DNA from: Rhizobium leucaenae USDA 9039
GTDB lineage: Bacteria; Pseudomonadota; Alphaproteobacteria; Rhizobiales; Rhizobiaceae
DNA: 64,000 bases
Direction: 5' to 3'
Assembly: GCF_000426285.1 (NCBI RefSeq)
Contig: NZ_AUFB01000003.1
Location: forward strand, 62,001-126,000
The first letter of the stretch is position 1. Each line of letters opens with the position of its first letter. The translations under genes and the position numbers were made by a program. This document shows, piece after piece, positions 9,181 through 17,945 of the stretch. The notes under the pieces were generated by a model. That model saw only the letters and a list, made by a program, of their open reading frames with translations. It did not search any database and was not told the origin of the DNA.

Positions 9181-10290
9181 ATGAGGCTGGCCTCTTACAA
9201 CGTCGAAAATCTGTTCGATCGCGCCAAGGCGATGAATCTCGATAGCTGGGAGGAAGGCCGTCCGATCCTGGAGAAATTCGCCGCCCTTGAAGGCCTGCTC
9301 GGCCAGGCGAGCTACAGCGACGCCGATCGACGAAGGATGACGGAACTGATCGTCGCGCTTGGCCTGGAGAGAAGCGACACCGGCCCCTTCGTACTTCTAC
9401 GACGCAATCGCGGTGCGCTATTGACGCGGCCGAAAACTGGTGGCGTCGTCGTCATTGCCGAGGGCCGCGCCGATTGGGTTGGCTCGCTGGAATTGCGCGA
9501 GGAGCCGGTGGATGAAGAGGCGATGCGCAACACGGCCCGTGTCATGAGCGATGTCAATGCCGATGTGCTGGGTATTATCGAAGTCGAAGGCCGCCCGGCG
9601 CTGGCATCTTTCAATTCATTGATCGTACCGTCGGTCGGCGGCGACCCTTTCACGCATGTCATGGTGATCGACGGCAATGACGAGCGCGGCATCGATGTCG
9701 GCCTCATGACGCGGAAAGATTTCCCGATCGATATCATGCGCAGCCATGTCGATGATCGCATGCCGGATGGTTCGCTGATCTTCCCACGGGATTGCGCCGA
9801 ATACCGCGTGACGACGCCCGCTGGCGCGACGCTCGTCGTTCTGGTGAATCATTTCAAGAGCAAAGGCTACGGCGGCGTGCAAGCTTCCGATGCCCGCCGC
9901 AGGACTCAGGCCAAGCGGGCGCGGGAAATCTACGAGGCGCTGCTGACGGAAGGTGTCGACTACATTGCCTTGATCGGCGATCTCAACGACTTTCCCGACA
10001 GCCAGCCGTTGAAGCCGCTGACCACCAGCACCCTGAAGGATGCCTTCGCCCATCCGGACTTCGATGATGGCGGCTATCCCGGCACCTACGGCCTCTGCAA
10101 AACCACCGGCAAGATCGACTATCTTTTCCTGTCGCCGACGCTTTTCGACAAGATTCAAGGGGGCGGTGTTTTCCGCAAAGGCCTATGGCCTGGTTCGCGC
10201 CCGAAGCGCTGGGAGGTCTATCCGCAACTCACGGCGGAGAAGCAGGGCGCATCGGATCATGCCGCCGTGTGGGTGGACCTGGATATTTGA
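9181..10290 (+). CDS. Endonuclease/exonuclease/phosphatase-superfamily protein
   Basis: This 369-aa protein begins MRLASYNVENLFDR, the Asn-containing first strand of the EEP superfamily. It continues with a GIIEVEG acidic metal site, LVNHFKSKG, the IGDLNDFPDS motif and a terminal SDHAAVWVDL, so the full catalytic set is present. Members cleave phosphodiesters in DNA, RNA or small molecules. The start at 9181 is fixed by a GAGGAGG site at 9166-9172; the open frame upstream is not supported. There is no signal peptide, so it is probably cytoplasmic. The substrate is unknown. Confidence 0.88.
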   Translation: MRLASYNVENLFDRAKAMNLDSWEEGRPILEKFAALEGLLGQASYSDADRRRMTELIVALGLERSDTGPFVLLRRNRGALLTRPKTGGVVVIAEGRADWVGSLELREEPVDEEAMRNTARVMSDVNADVLGIIEVEGRPALASFNSLIVPSVGGDPFTHVMVIDGNDERGIDVGLMTRKDFPIDIMRSHVDDRMPDGSLIFPRDCAEYRVTTPAGATLVVLVNHFKSKGYGGVQASDARRRTQAKRAREIYEALLTEGVDYIALIGDLNDFPDSQPLKPLTTSTLKDAFAHPDFDDGGYPGTYGLCKTTGKIDYLFLSPTLFDKIQGGGVFRKGLWPGSRPKRWEVYPQLTAEKQGASDHAAVWVDLDI

Positions 10291-10328
10291 AGATACCCTC
10301 GCTCCATCGAAGCGAAGCTATTGATGGC

Positions 10329-11582
10329 TTACGCCCACTCGCCCCCGCGCATGACCGGCACGCGTGAGCCGTCGAGTTTGATGCCGTCGATATCCACCTT
10401 GTCGGAGCCAATCATCCAGTCGATGTGAATGAGGCTCGAATTGCCGCCCTGGGCCTTGATCTGTTCCTGGCTCAACGTCGCGCCGTCGATGAAGCATTTG
10501 GAATAGCATTGGCCGAGCGCGATGTGGCAGGAGGCATTTTCGTCGAACAGCGTGTTGTAGAACAGGATGCCGCTGGCCGAGATCGGCGAGGAATGCGGCA
10601 CCAATGCCACTTCGCCGAGGCGCCGCGCGCCTTCGTCGGTATCGAGCACCTTGTTCAATACTTCTTCGCCGCGCGTTGCCTTCGCCTCGACGATGCGACC
10701 GCCTTCGAAGCGAACCCGGATATTGTCGATCAGCGTGCCCTGATGCGAGAGCGGCTTAGTCGAGGAGACATGACCTTCGACACGCAGTGCATGCGGCGTG
10801 GTGAACACCTCCTCGGTCGGGATGTTCGGATTGCAGGTGACACCGTTCTTGGCGACCGAGGCGCCGCCATGCCATTCGTGGCCGTCGGCAAGGCCGATCT
10901 TCACATCGGTGCCCGGACCCTGGAAGTGTAGAGCGGCAAAGCGCTGGCCGTTCATCCAGGCCGAACGCTTGTGCAGATTGGCGTTGTGCTCGGCCCAGGC
11001 GCCGATTGGATCCGGCACGTCGACGCGCGAGGCGGCGAAGATCGCCTTGGCAAGCTTGGCGACGGCGATCCCTTCCGGGTCGTCCGGGAAGACCAGTTTC
11101 GCCCAGGAGGGATTCGGATAAGAGACAATGTTCCAATTGATGTCGAAATTGGAGATCTTTTCCAGCGCCGGCTTGTAGGCGGCAGAGTTGGCGCGATTGG
11201 CGCGCGCGACCTTGGCCGGGTCCTGGCCGGAGAGCAGCATCGGATTGTCGCCGGAGATGGCGAGCCGCGCGGCATTGTTGGCATAGGCCTTGGCCATACC
11301 TTCATAGAGCCAGTTCGAAGCGCGGTCGAAGCTGCCGTCATGGCCGTATTCGTAGCGGGCCAGCGTGGTCTCTTCGTCGGAGTAAAACGTGCTGACGAGA
11401 CCGGCGCCGGCTTTATAGGCCTCGCGGGTGATCAACCGTACCAGCGGCATCGCCACGACCGGTGCGGTAATGACCAGATCCTGGCTCTTCTGCAGTTGCA
11501 GCCCGACCTTCACGGCCACTTCGGCAAGCTTTTCCAGCTTGGCGGGATCGACGGGATGATGGTTGGGCGAAGCGAACGTCAT
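10329..11582 (-). CDS. M29-family metallo-aminopeptidase
   Basis: This 417-aa protein matches thermophilic-type aminopeptidases (peptidase family M29; AmpS, PepS), cytoplasmic zinc or cobalt enzymes releasing N-terminal residues. Recognisable family segments are SWAKLVFPDD, the metal-ligand NIPTEEVFTTP, GGRIVEAKA, HIALGQ and the final SLIHIDWMIGS. Length is normal. It ends the leftward cluster deacylase, ArsC-like, YbaK, aminopeptidase, 92 bp after ybaK, so it may have its own promoter. It is convergent with the EEP gene. Confidence 0.93.
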   Translation of the reverse strand: MTFASPNHHPVDPAKLEKLAEVAVKVGLQLQKSQDLVITAPVVAMPLVRLITREAYKAGAGLVSTFYSDEETTLARYEYGHDGSFDRASNWLYEGMAKAYANNAARLAISGDNPMLLSGQDPAKVARANRANSAAYKPALEKISNFDINWNIVSYPNPSWAKLVFPDDPEGIAVAKLAKAIFAASRVDVPDPIGAWAEHNANLHKRSAWMNGQRFAALHFQGPGTDVKIGLADGHEWHGGASVAKNGVTCNPNIPTEEVFTTPHALRVEGHVSSTKPLSHQGTLIDNIRVRFEGGRIVEAKATRGEEVLNKVLDTDEGARRLGEVALVPHSSPISASGILFYNTLFDENASCHIALGQCYSKCFIDGATLSQEQIKAQGGNSSLIHIDWMIGSDKVDIDGIKLDGSRVPVMRGGEWA

Positions 11583-11674
11583 GGCAAAACCTGCGTGCTG
11601 AGGATCGGAACAACGGTCCCAGACTTAGACTTGTTTGCGCCGGAAATGAAGGCTGTTTTGTCTTTTTGCCACCA

Positions 11675-12148
11675 TCAAGCAATCAACGGCGCGGCCTTCG
11701 CCTTCAAAATCGTCAACGCGTCCTGTGGGTTAAGACGCACCTGCAGGCCACGCTGGCCGCCGTTGATATAGACGTATGCCTCCGTCATCGCCTGTGCCTC
11801 GATCGCCGTCGGCACGGTCTTCTTCTGGCCGAAAGGACTGATTCCGCCGACATGATAACCCGTCAGCCGCTCGGCATCGGCAGGTTTCATCATGGCCGCC
11901 GATTTGCCGCCGAACGCGCCGGCGAGCTTCTTCATGCTGACCGCACGATCTGACGGAACGAGCACGCAGACCGGCTTGCCATCCACCTCAGCCATCAACG
12001 TCTTCAGCACCCGATGGGGCTCCTCGCCCAACGCTTCCGCCGCCTGCATGCCGACACGCTCGGCATTCGGATCGTAATCATAGGTACGGACGGTGAAGGC
12101 AACCTTGGCCTCAGTCAGCACCTGGGTGGCACGGGTGGTTTTGGACAT
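11675..12148 (-). CDS. ybaK: YbaK-type aminoacyl-tRNA deacylase (Cys-tRNA(Pro) hydrolase)
   Basis: This 157-aa protein is a YbaK/EbsC editing enzyme that removes cysteine mischarged on tRNA(Pro). Family blocks include VLKTLMAEVDGKPVCVLVP, then KKLAGAFGGKSAAM and YHVGGISPFGQKK. I place the start at ATG 12148, where family similarity begins; ATG 12166 would add six residues and overlap the upstream gene. It lies 10 bp after the ArsC-like gene and is cotranscribed with it. Confidence 0.92.
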   Translation of the reverse strand: MSKTTRATQVLTEAKVAFTVRTYDYDPNAERVGMQAAEALGEEPHRVLKTLMAEVDGKPVCVLVPSDRAVSMKKLAGAFGGKSAAMMKPADAERLTGYHVGGISPFGQKKTVPTAIEAQAMTEAYVYINGGQRGLQVRLNPQDALTILKAKAAPLIA

Positions 12149-12158
12149 GGCGCAGCCC

Positions 12159-12515
12159 TTATGCATCTACCTCGAAGGCACCCGCATAGATCTCCGGCTT
12201 GAATCCGATTAGCAATTTGCCATCGGCTTCCAACACCGGGCGCTTGATCATCGAAGGTTGGGCCAGCATCAAAGTGATGGCTTTGTCTTTGGTGAGGTCG
12301 GCGCGATCTTCTTCGGGAAGGGCTCTGAAGGTGGTGCCGGCGCGGTTCAGCACGGTTTCCCAGCCGGCCTGCGAGGTCCAGCGTTCCAGATGGTCGCGGT
12401 CTATGCCGACAGCCTTGTAATCGTGGAAATCGTAGGCGATGCCGTGGCCTTCCAGCCACGTCCGCGCCTTCTTCATCGTGTCGCAATTCTTGATGCCGTA
12501 AATCTTGATCGTCAT
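12159..12515 (-). CDS. ArsC-family reductase-like protein (Spx/YffB type)
   Basis: This 118-aa thioredoxin-fold protein starts TIKIYGIKNCDTMKKARTWL. It has the single Cys of the YffB/ArsC-like group (Cys10) in a C-D-T-M context rather than a CxxC pair. A late KRPVLEADGKLLIGFKPEIY matches the ArsC fold. Members resemble glutathione-dependent arsenate reductases but usually have no proven arsenate role. The start at 12515 begins at the conserved first strand; an upstream extension is unsupported. No other arsenic genes are nearby. Confidence 0.88.
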   Translation of the reverse strand: MTIKIYGIKNCDTMKKARTWLEGHGIAYDFHDYKAVGIDRDHLERWTSQAGWETVLNRAGTTFRALPEEDRADLTKDKAITLMLAQPSMIKRPVLEADGKLLIGFKPEIYAGAFEVDA

Positions 12516-12613
12516 GCCGAATCCGTTGCTTGCCGTGCGCCATCGCATAACACGCAAATGGAGATGAGCGAAAGCCGGGCAGGGCTCGACGGTTCGGACG
12601 TCTGCTAAGTGCC

Positions 12614-13675
12614 TCAGTCTTCCAGCGTTCCCGGCTTGCGGGCCGCCGTGCTCGGCCTGTCGCAGGCGACTTTCATCAAGTCGCCGCGGCGGCGCACGAG
12701 CCGGTCGGAAACCCGGGTGACGATGAGGCCGGCTTGCGGGGCATGCACATCGATCGTTCCATCCGGCATGCCAGGTGCGGTAATGATGGTCGCCAGCCGA
12801 TCTCCTTCATTGACGCGTTCGCCGATATTGCGAAGGAAGAGCACGGTGCCGGCCTGCGGCGCACGGATCATCTCGACATTATCGAGCGGCACGGCCGGCC
12901 CCGCAAAGCTGGGCAGGCTCACGTGATCATCCCGCACTGCGCCACGGGCGGCGAGGAAACGCCAGAGCCCTTCGGCATCCCTCTTCGCCATCTCCGGATA
13001 GACATCGCGCGTGCCGCGCAATTCGACGGTGACGGACAGTTTTCCCGACAGATGCGCCTTCTTTTCGCCAGGCACTTCGTATTTCCAGGCGAAGCTGACA
13101 GCTTCCTCGAAGGCGGAGCTTTCACCATCCGATAGCAGGACTGCATCCATGTTCAGCGCTGCCGCCAGATCGGCAGCCTCCGGCCAGAAGGCCTCGTCGA
13201 TATAGGCATATTGCAGGGATTCGTCGTCGCAGTGCAGGTCGATCACCAGATCGGCTCCGAGCGCCATGTGGATGAGCTGCCGCTTCAGCCGGTCCGCTGC
13301 CGGGTAGCGCTCCAGGTTTTCGAGCAGCAGATGACGGTCGCGCGCCGAGATCAGCGGAAAGTCGCGGTTGAAATTGGTGCGCGTGCCCAAATCGAAGCGG
13401 CCTTGCATCTCGCCGAAATGCGACTGTGCCGCGCCGATCGGATTGGCATGAGGCACGACGATGATATCGCTTAGAACCGTGCCTTCCGCTTCCGCTTGCC
13501 GTAGCCGCTCACAGAGGAAATGAGCCAGCGCAGTGCCCGGCAGTTCGCCCGCATGCAGCGCCGCTTGAATATAGATCTTCGGCGCGTCCGGCTTGCTGCC
13601 GGTAAAATGCAACACAGGCAACCGCCATGCGATCCCGGGCGTATCGCCGTCGATAGTGAGGTGCGTGATGTCCAT
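12614..13675 (-). CDS. M14-type succinylglutamate desuccinylase/aspartoacylase-family deacylase
   Basis: This 353-aa protein is a zinc-dependent AstE/AspA-like deacylase. Zinc ligands appear as the AALHAGELPG motif (His and Glu near residues 41-44) and the LVIDLHCDDE histidine; the TRTNFNRDFP arginines bind the substrate carboxylate. A C-terminal barrel-sandwich-like domain (about residues 255-345) is typical. Close relatives remove acyl groups from amino acids such as N-acetyl-diaminobutyrate or acyl-glutamate, but the substrate here is not determined. It heads the leftward group with arsC-like and ybaK genes. Confidence 0.88.
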   Translation of the reverse strand: MDITHLTIDGDTPGIAWRLPVLHFTGSKPDAPKIYIQAALHAGELPGTALAHFLCERLRQAEAEGTVLSDIIVVPHANPIGAAQSHFGEMQGRFDLGTRTNFNRDFPLISARDRHLLLENLERYPAADRLKRQLIHMALGADLVIDLHCDDESLQYAYIDEAFWPEAADLAAALNMDAVLLSDGESSAFEEAVSFAWKYEVPGEKKAHLSGKLSVTVELRGTRDVYPEMAKRDAEGLWRFLAARGAVRDDHVSLPSFAGPAVPLDNVEMIRAPQAGTVLFLRNIGERVNEGDRLATIITAPGMPDGTIDVHAPQAGLIVTRVSDRLVRRRGDLMKVACDRPSTAARKPGTLED

Positions 13676-13841
13676 GTGCTTCTCTCCTGCTTGCGATGGC
13701 CGATATCAAGTCGTAGCCGCCGCGCGCAAAAATTATGGGAAGGCGGCGCGCGGATGGATCAGAACTTGTTTCACCGCTTGCCGAAAAACAAGGGCTGCCG
13801 CGGCAACCTTTGTCGTTGCTTCCGCTATATCGACTGCCGCT

Positions 13842-14219
13842 CCTGCGCAGACTCATGATCAGGGCAAAGCTGAGCAGAACGGCGCCGGCACCGAGGAGAA
13901 AGGGCGCCGTGTAGCCGAACCGATTGGCAAGCAGGCCTGCGATGGGGCCGGTGCTTCCGAGCGCCAAATCCAGGAAAACCGAGTAGAGGCCGAGCGCAAC
14001 GCCACGATTTTGCGCTGGAATGCGCGCCATCGCCTCATTGCCGAGCGCTGGAAAGATCGGTGCAAAGCCGGCTCCGGCGAGGGCTGCACCGATGATCGCA
14101 ACGGTGGGCGAGGGCGCAAAGGCCAGCGCCATCAGCCCCAGGATCTCCAGCAACAGCGAGACACGTGCCAGCGGCAAGCCACCGAAGCGGGCGGTCAGCG
14201 GGAAGGGGCTTTGCCAAAG
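13842..14219 (-). pseudogene. MFS transporter remnant (C-terminal third only)
   Basis: One frame encodes about 125 residues that look like the last four helices of a major facilitator transporter: ARFGGLPLARVSLLLE (the loop motif before helix 9), hydrophobic segments with IFPALGNEAMARIP, and LANRFGYTAPFLLGAGA, ending near SLRR. The N-terminal two thirds are absent, because the quinone oxidoreductase gene ends at 14260. There is no good start codon, and downstream the frame runs into unrelated sequence overlapping the deacylase gene. It is therefore a truncated relic rather than a working gene. Confidence 0.7.
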
Positions 14220-14259
14220 AAGGGAGGCAAGGCGACGATCGCGCCACCTTGCCCATGGT

Positions 14260-15234
14260 TCACATCGTCAGCACTACGCTTGCCGTCGTTCGCCCCGCCT
14301 CCAAGTCGGCATGCGCGCTGGCCGCATCTTTCAGCGCATATTCCGCGCCGATCGGATTGATCAGACCGGCCTGCAATTCCGCCATCAGCGCCTCGGCGCC
14401 CTGCCGGTAGAGACCGGGATCATTGGCGTAGGTCAGCACGCTCGGACGAGCAAGACCGATGGCGCGGGGCGCCGTCAGTTCCTCGATCTGGATCGGAGGA
14501 ATGGGGCCGGCAGCCTGGCCGAGGCTCGCGACGATGCCAAAGGGCCGGACGGTAGCGAGTGTTTGCGACAACATCGCGCCGCCGATGCCGTCGATGGCGA
14601 AATGGACGCCCCTTCGGTCGGCGATACGGCGCGTCTCCTCCACCCAATCCTCGGAATTATGCAGCAAAACGGCATCGGCGCCGGCTTCATAGGCAAATCC
14701 CGCCTTGGCTTCCGAACCGACGGTGCCGATGACGTTGGCGCCGAGCCGCTTTGCCCAGCGCGTCACGATCTGCCCGATACCGCCGGCTGCCGCATGCACC
14801 AGAACCCATTCGCCCGGCTGCAGCGGATGGACCTTATGCAGCAGCATGTGGGCGGTGAGTCCGCGCAACATCGTGCTGCCGGCGAGCCTTTCGCTGACAC
14901 CGTCGGGCAGCCGCACCAGCCGCGAGGCAGGCAGAGTCCGCACCTCGGCATAACTTCCGAGCGGATGGCCGACATAGGCGACACGATCGCCGACTGACAG
15001 ACCCTCGACGCCGGAGCCGACCGCCTCCACCACGCCAGCGCCTTCGAAGCCGAGAACGGTCTGGCCGGGCGGCAGAGGATAAAGCCCGGAACGAACATAG
15101 ATATCGACGAAATTGACGCCGGAAATGCTTTGGCGGATGCGGGCTTGCGCGGGTCCCGGCTCACTAGCGGCAAGATCGACGAGCGTCATGGTCTCAGGGC
15201 TGCCGGGGCCGGTTATGGCGATGGCTAGGGGCAT
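14260..15234 (-). CDS. Zinc-independent quinone oxidoreductase (MDR superfamily)
   Basis: This 324-aa protein belongs to the zeta-crystallin-like medium-chain reductases. The N-terminal GroES-like domain carries GVNFVDIYVRSGLYP and GFEGAGVVEAVG; the Rossmann domain has VHAAAGGIGQIVTRWA, an NADPH-binding AAxGGxG loop. No structural or catalytic zinc cysteines are present. It probably reduces quinones with NADPH. ATG 15234 follows a GGAGA site. It is divergent from a LysR regulator, and a 24-bp palindrome lies between them. Confidence 0.92.
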   Translation of the reverse strand: MPLAIAITGPGSPETMTLVDLAASEPGPAQARIRQSISGVNFVDIYVRSGLYPLPPGQTVLGFEGAGVVEAVGSGVEGLSVGDRVAYVGHPLGSYAEVRTLPASRLVRLPDGVSERLAGSTMLRGLTAHMLLHKVHPLQPGEWVLVHAAAGGIGQIVTRWAKRLGANVIGTVGSEAKAGFAYEAGADAVLLHNSEDWVEETRRIADRRGVHFAIDGIGGAMLSQTLATVRPFGIVASLGQAAGPIPPIQIEELTAPRAIGLARPSVLTYANDPGLYRQGAEALMAELQAGLINPIGAEYALKDAASAHADLEAGRTTASVVLTM

Positions 15235-15307
15235 TGAATAGTCTCCTTTCAGACGCGTTTTTTTGATCACAAAGTCGCGCCTGAATAAATTCGGTATGAA
15301 CTCACCG

Positions 15308-15331
15308 CATCTGTGCAATATTGCACAGATG
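15308..15331. promoter_or_regulatory. 24-bp perfect palindrome, probable LysR operator
   Basis: The sequence is an uninterrupted inverted repeat with half-site CATCTGTGCAAT. It lies in the short divergent region between the quinone oxidoreductase and LysR genes, 74 bp from the oxidoreductase start, and its last three bases are the proposed LysR start codon. Its symmetry, T-N11-A content and position fit an autoregulatory LysR site. That this particular regulator binds here is inferred. Confidence 0.7.
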
Positions 15332-16207
15332 ATCGATTGGCAGGACCTCCTTCACTTCGCCTCCCTGGCCCGTACCGGCTCACTCTCGGCGGCTGCGCGC
15401 GAGCTTGGCGTCGACCACGCCACGGTGGGCCGGCGGATCGCCGCGCTTGAGCGCACGCTGGACCTGCGCCTCGTCGACCGCCGGCCGCGCACCTCGCCGC
15501 TGACGGCCGACGGCCGGGCGATTGCCGAGCTGGTTGCCGGCATGGAGGACAATGTCGAAGCGATCAGACGCTATTCGAAGAGCGCGGTTGCGGGGCTTTC
15601 CGCCGCCGTCATGATCAGCGCGCCGCCTTCCATCGCCGCCCATCTCATCGCCCCAAAAGCGGTCGCCTTTCGCGCCGAACATCCCGATATCACGCTGACG
15701 ATCGCCGGCGTCACCCGCCGCTCCGCTTTGAATTACGGAGAGGCCGATATTGCGGTGCGCATGTCACGCCCCGAGGAAAGCGATCTTCTGGTGCGGCGCA
15801 TCGGCGTGATGCGCTTCGGGCTTTATGCTATCCCCGAAGTCGCGGCGACGCCGGAGGATAGCTGGGTCTTCATCGGTTGTGACGCGGCGCTCGATCATCT
15901 GACGCAGCAGACCTGGCTGCGCAGCCTGCTTGCGGGTCGCCCCATCGTTTTCCGTGCCGGCGATGTCTTCGGTCAGTTGCAAGCTGCGCTCGCCGGCCTC
16001 GGCGTCGTCGCGCTTCCCGCCTTCCTCGGCGACGGCGAAGCCGCCCTTACGCGTCTGCCGACGGAGATCCCGTCACCCACGCGAGACCTTTGGCTCGTGA
16101 CTTATCCTGATCTTCGCCGTTCTCCGGCCATCCGCGCGGTGATGGATCTTGTCAGCGAGACGATCGGCAGAAGCTGTCCGCTGAGAGGGGCTGACGGCGC
16201 CGCCTGA
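15329..16207 (+). CDS. LysR-family transcriptional regulator
   Basis: This 292-aa protein has an N-terminal winged helix (MIDWQDLLHFASLARTGSLS then AARELGVDHATVGRRI) and a LysR substrate-binding domain. The family-typical start is ATG 15329, which lies inside a perfect palindrome and has no Shine-Dalgarno sequence. ATG 15296 is an alternative that would put the palindrome within the coding region, also without a clear site. It probably controls the divergent quinone oxidoreductase gene, and itself, through that palindrome. Confidence 0.9.
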   Translation: MIDWQDLLHFASLARTGSLSAAARELGVDHATVGRRIAALERTLDLRLVDRRPRTSPLTADGRAIAELVAGMEDNVEAIRRYSKSAVAGLSAAVMISAPPSIAAHLIAPKAVAFRAEHPDITLTIAGVTRRSALNYGEADIAVRMSRPEESDLLVRRIGVMRFGLYAIPEVAATPEDSWVFIGCDAALDHLTQQTWLRSLLAGRPIVFRAGDVFGQLQAALAGLGVVALPAFLGDGEAALTRLPTEIPSPTRDLWLVTYPDLRRSPAIRAVMDLVSETIGRSCPLRGADGAA

Positions 16208-16298
16208 GCCGACGGTTTGTCATGCTTACTTTCCTGTTGCAGCCTGCCAGCGAAACTCTACACCTAGACAGATTGGCGATTCCTGTAGTCGGTGATCG

Positions 16299-17945
16299 AT
16301 GACGAAATTGAGCGGCTGGCACGCGATAAACAAAGCCGATGTGATCGCGGGCATATCGATTGCGGGGCTGATGCTGCCGGAAGCGGTCGCCTATGCGGGC
16401 ATCGCAGGTCTGCCGCCGCATAGAGCGATCCTCGCCGGTATTGCCGGCTGTCTGGTCTACGCGATTTTCGGCCGCAGCCGCTTTGCCATCGTCTCGCCCA
16501 CCTCTTCGTCCGCAGCCATTCTTGCGGCGACACTGGCGGTTGTTCCAGGCAATGCCACCGTCAAGGCCGGCCTCGCGACCATCGCCGTCGCCCTCGCCGG
16601 CATTCTCTTCGTCGTCGCCGCCGCCTTGCGCCTCGGCGGCATCACCGGCTTCATCTCGCGCCCGGTGTTACGGGGCTTTGCCCTGGGACTGGCGATTACC
16701 ATCATCCTGCATCAGCTACCGATTCTCGTCGGCGTTCCCGTGCAAGGCTCCAATATTTTCAGCTATGCCGGCGCGCTCTTCGTGGCGATCCCGCGGTGGA
16801 ATCCCGCAAGCGTCGCCGTCGGCATCGTGGCATTGGCCGCGCTGCTATTGCTGAAGCGCCTGCCGGGCTTTCCCGGCGCGTTCCTCGTGCTCGCTGCCGG
16901 CATCCTCGCCTCTTCTATCTTTGATCTCGGCGGCTATGCTGTCGAACTGGTCGGGACGATCGAGGTCCTGCCGCAATGGCCTTTGCTGCCCGATGCCGGT
17001 TGGACCGCTTATTCGCGGCTGGTGCAGTTCACCGTGCCGCTGGTGCTCATTCTCTTCGCCGAATCCTGGGGTACAATGCGGGCGTTGGCGCTGCGCTATG
17101 GCGATCCTCTGGAGGTTAATCGCGAGCTGGGTGCGCTGGGCTTTGCCAATATCGCCAGCGCCATCGTCCAGGGCATGCCTGTCGGCGCCGGCTTTTCCGC
17201 GGGTTTTGCCAGCGAGGCGGCGGGGGCGAAGACGCGCGCCACCGCTGTCTTTGCCGCCATCGGCCTTGCCATTCTGATCGCCTGCGCCGGGCCGCTGGTG
17301 GCCCGGCTGCCGGAGCCGGTGCTTGCTGCCGTGGTGATCGCCGCCCTTACACATGCGCTCGACCCCGGTCCGATCCTTCGCCTGCGGCGGCTCCATCGCG
17401 ATTTCTATGTCGCGCTCGGCGCCGCAGGCGGCGTGCTGCTCTTTGGTGTCCTCAACGGCATGCTGCTGGCGATCGTGCTCTCGCTCGTCGCGATGATGCA
17501 TCGATTGGCTTCCCCCTATGTCGCTCGGCTCGGGCGATTGGGGAGCAGCCACAATTTCGTCGACCTCAGCCGCCATCCGGAGGCGATGGAGACCCCTGGC
17601 ATTGCCATCTGGCGCCCCGGCGAGCCGCTGTTTTTCGGCAATGCCGAAACGATTTTCGGTGAAATCCTCTCGCGCAGCCGCGGGGAAACAGGACTGAAGG
17701 CCGTGGTGCTCAGTCTGGAGGAAAGCTTCGATCTCGACAGCACTGCTCTCGACGCATTGACGGAGTTCGATGGCGCCATGCACATCGCCGGCATCCGCCT
17801 GCAATTTGCCCGCGTCCATGACCGCGTTCGTGATGCCATGGCGATAGCCGGAATCGAGGACCTTGAAAATCGCTGCAGCTTCAGCGTGGACGATGCGGCT
17901 GTGGTGGTCGGTGCGGTGGTGACGCATTCCGATGTATCAATTTAG
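16299..17945 (+). CDS. SulP-family anion transporter with STAS domain
   Basis: This 548-aa inner-membrane protein has the SulP layout. It begins with an N-terminal KADVIAGISIAGLMLPEAVAY-like signature and about eleven to fourteen helices. Core sequences such as GMPVGAGFSAGFASEAAGAKTR follow, and a cytoplasmic STAS domain occupies about residues 420-545. Relatives carry sulfate, bicarbonate or dicarboxylates. No sulfate-assimilation or carbonic anhydrase gene lies next to it, so the substrate is open. Its stop overlaps that of the RNA ligase-like gene on the other strand by 9 bp. Confidence 0.92.
   Translation: MTKLSGWHAINKADVIAGISIAGLMLPEAVAYAGIAGLPPHRAILAGIAGCLVYAIFGRSRFAIVSPTSSSAAILAATLAVVPGNATVKAGLATIAVALAGILFVVAAALRLGGITGFISRPVLRGFALGLAITIILHQLPILVGVPVQGSNIFSYAGALFVAIPRWNPASVAVGIVALAALLLLKRLPGFPGAFLVLAAGILASSIFDLGGYAVELVGTIEVLPQWPLLPDAGWTAYSRLVQFTVPLVLILFAESWGTMRALALRYGDPLEVNRELGALGFANIASAIVQGMPVGAGFSAGFASEAAGAKTRATAVFAAIGLAILIACAGPLVARLPEPVLAAVVIAALTHALDPGPILRLRRLHRDFYVALGAAGGVLLFGVLNGMLLAIVLSLVAMMHRLASPYVARLGRLGSSHNFVDLSRHPEAMETPGIAIWRPGEPLFFGNAETIFGEILSRSRGETGLKAVVLSLEESFDLDSTALDALTEFDGAMHIAGIRLQFARVHDRVRDAMAIAGIEDLENRCSFSVDDAAVVVGAVVTHSDVSI

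Noticed and set aside
13509..14177. A 222-codon TTG-started frame as an intact MFS gene
   Set aside because: It lacks the N-terminal helices, its last 100 codons have no transporter character, and it runs into the deacylase gene.
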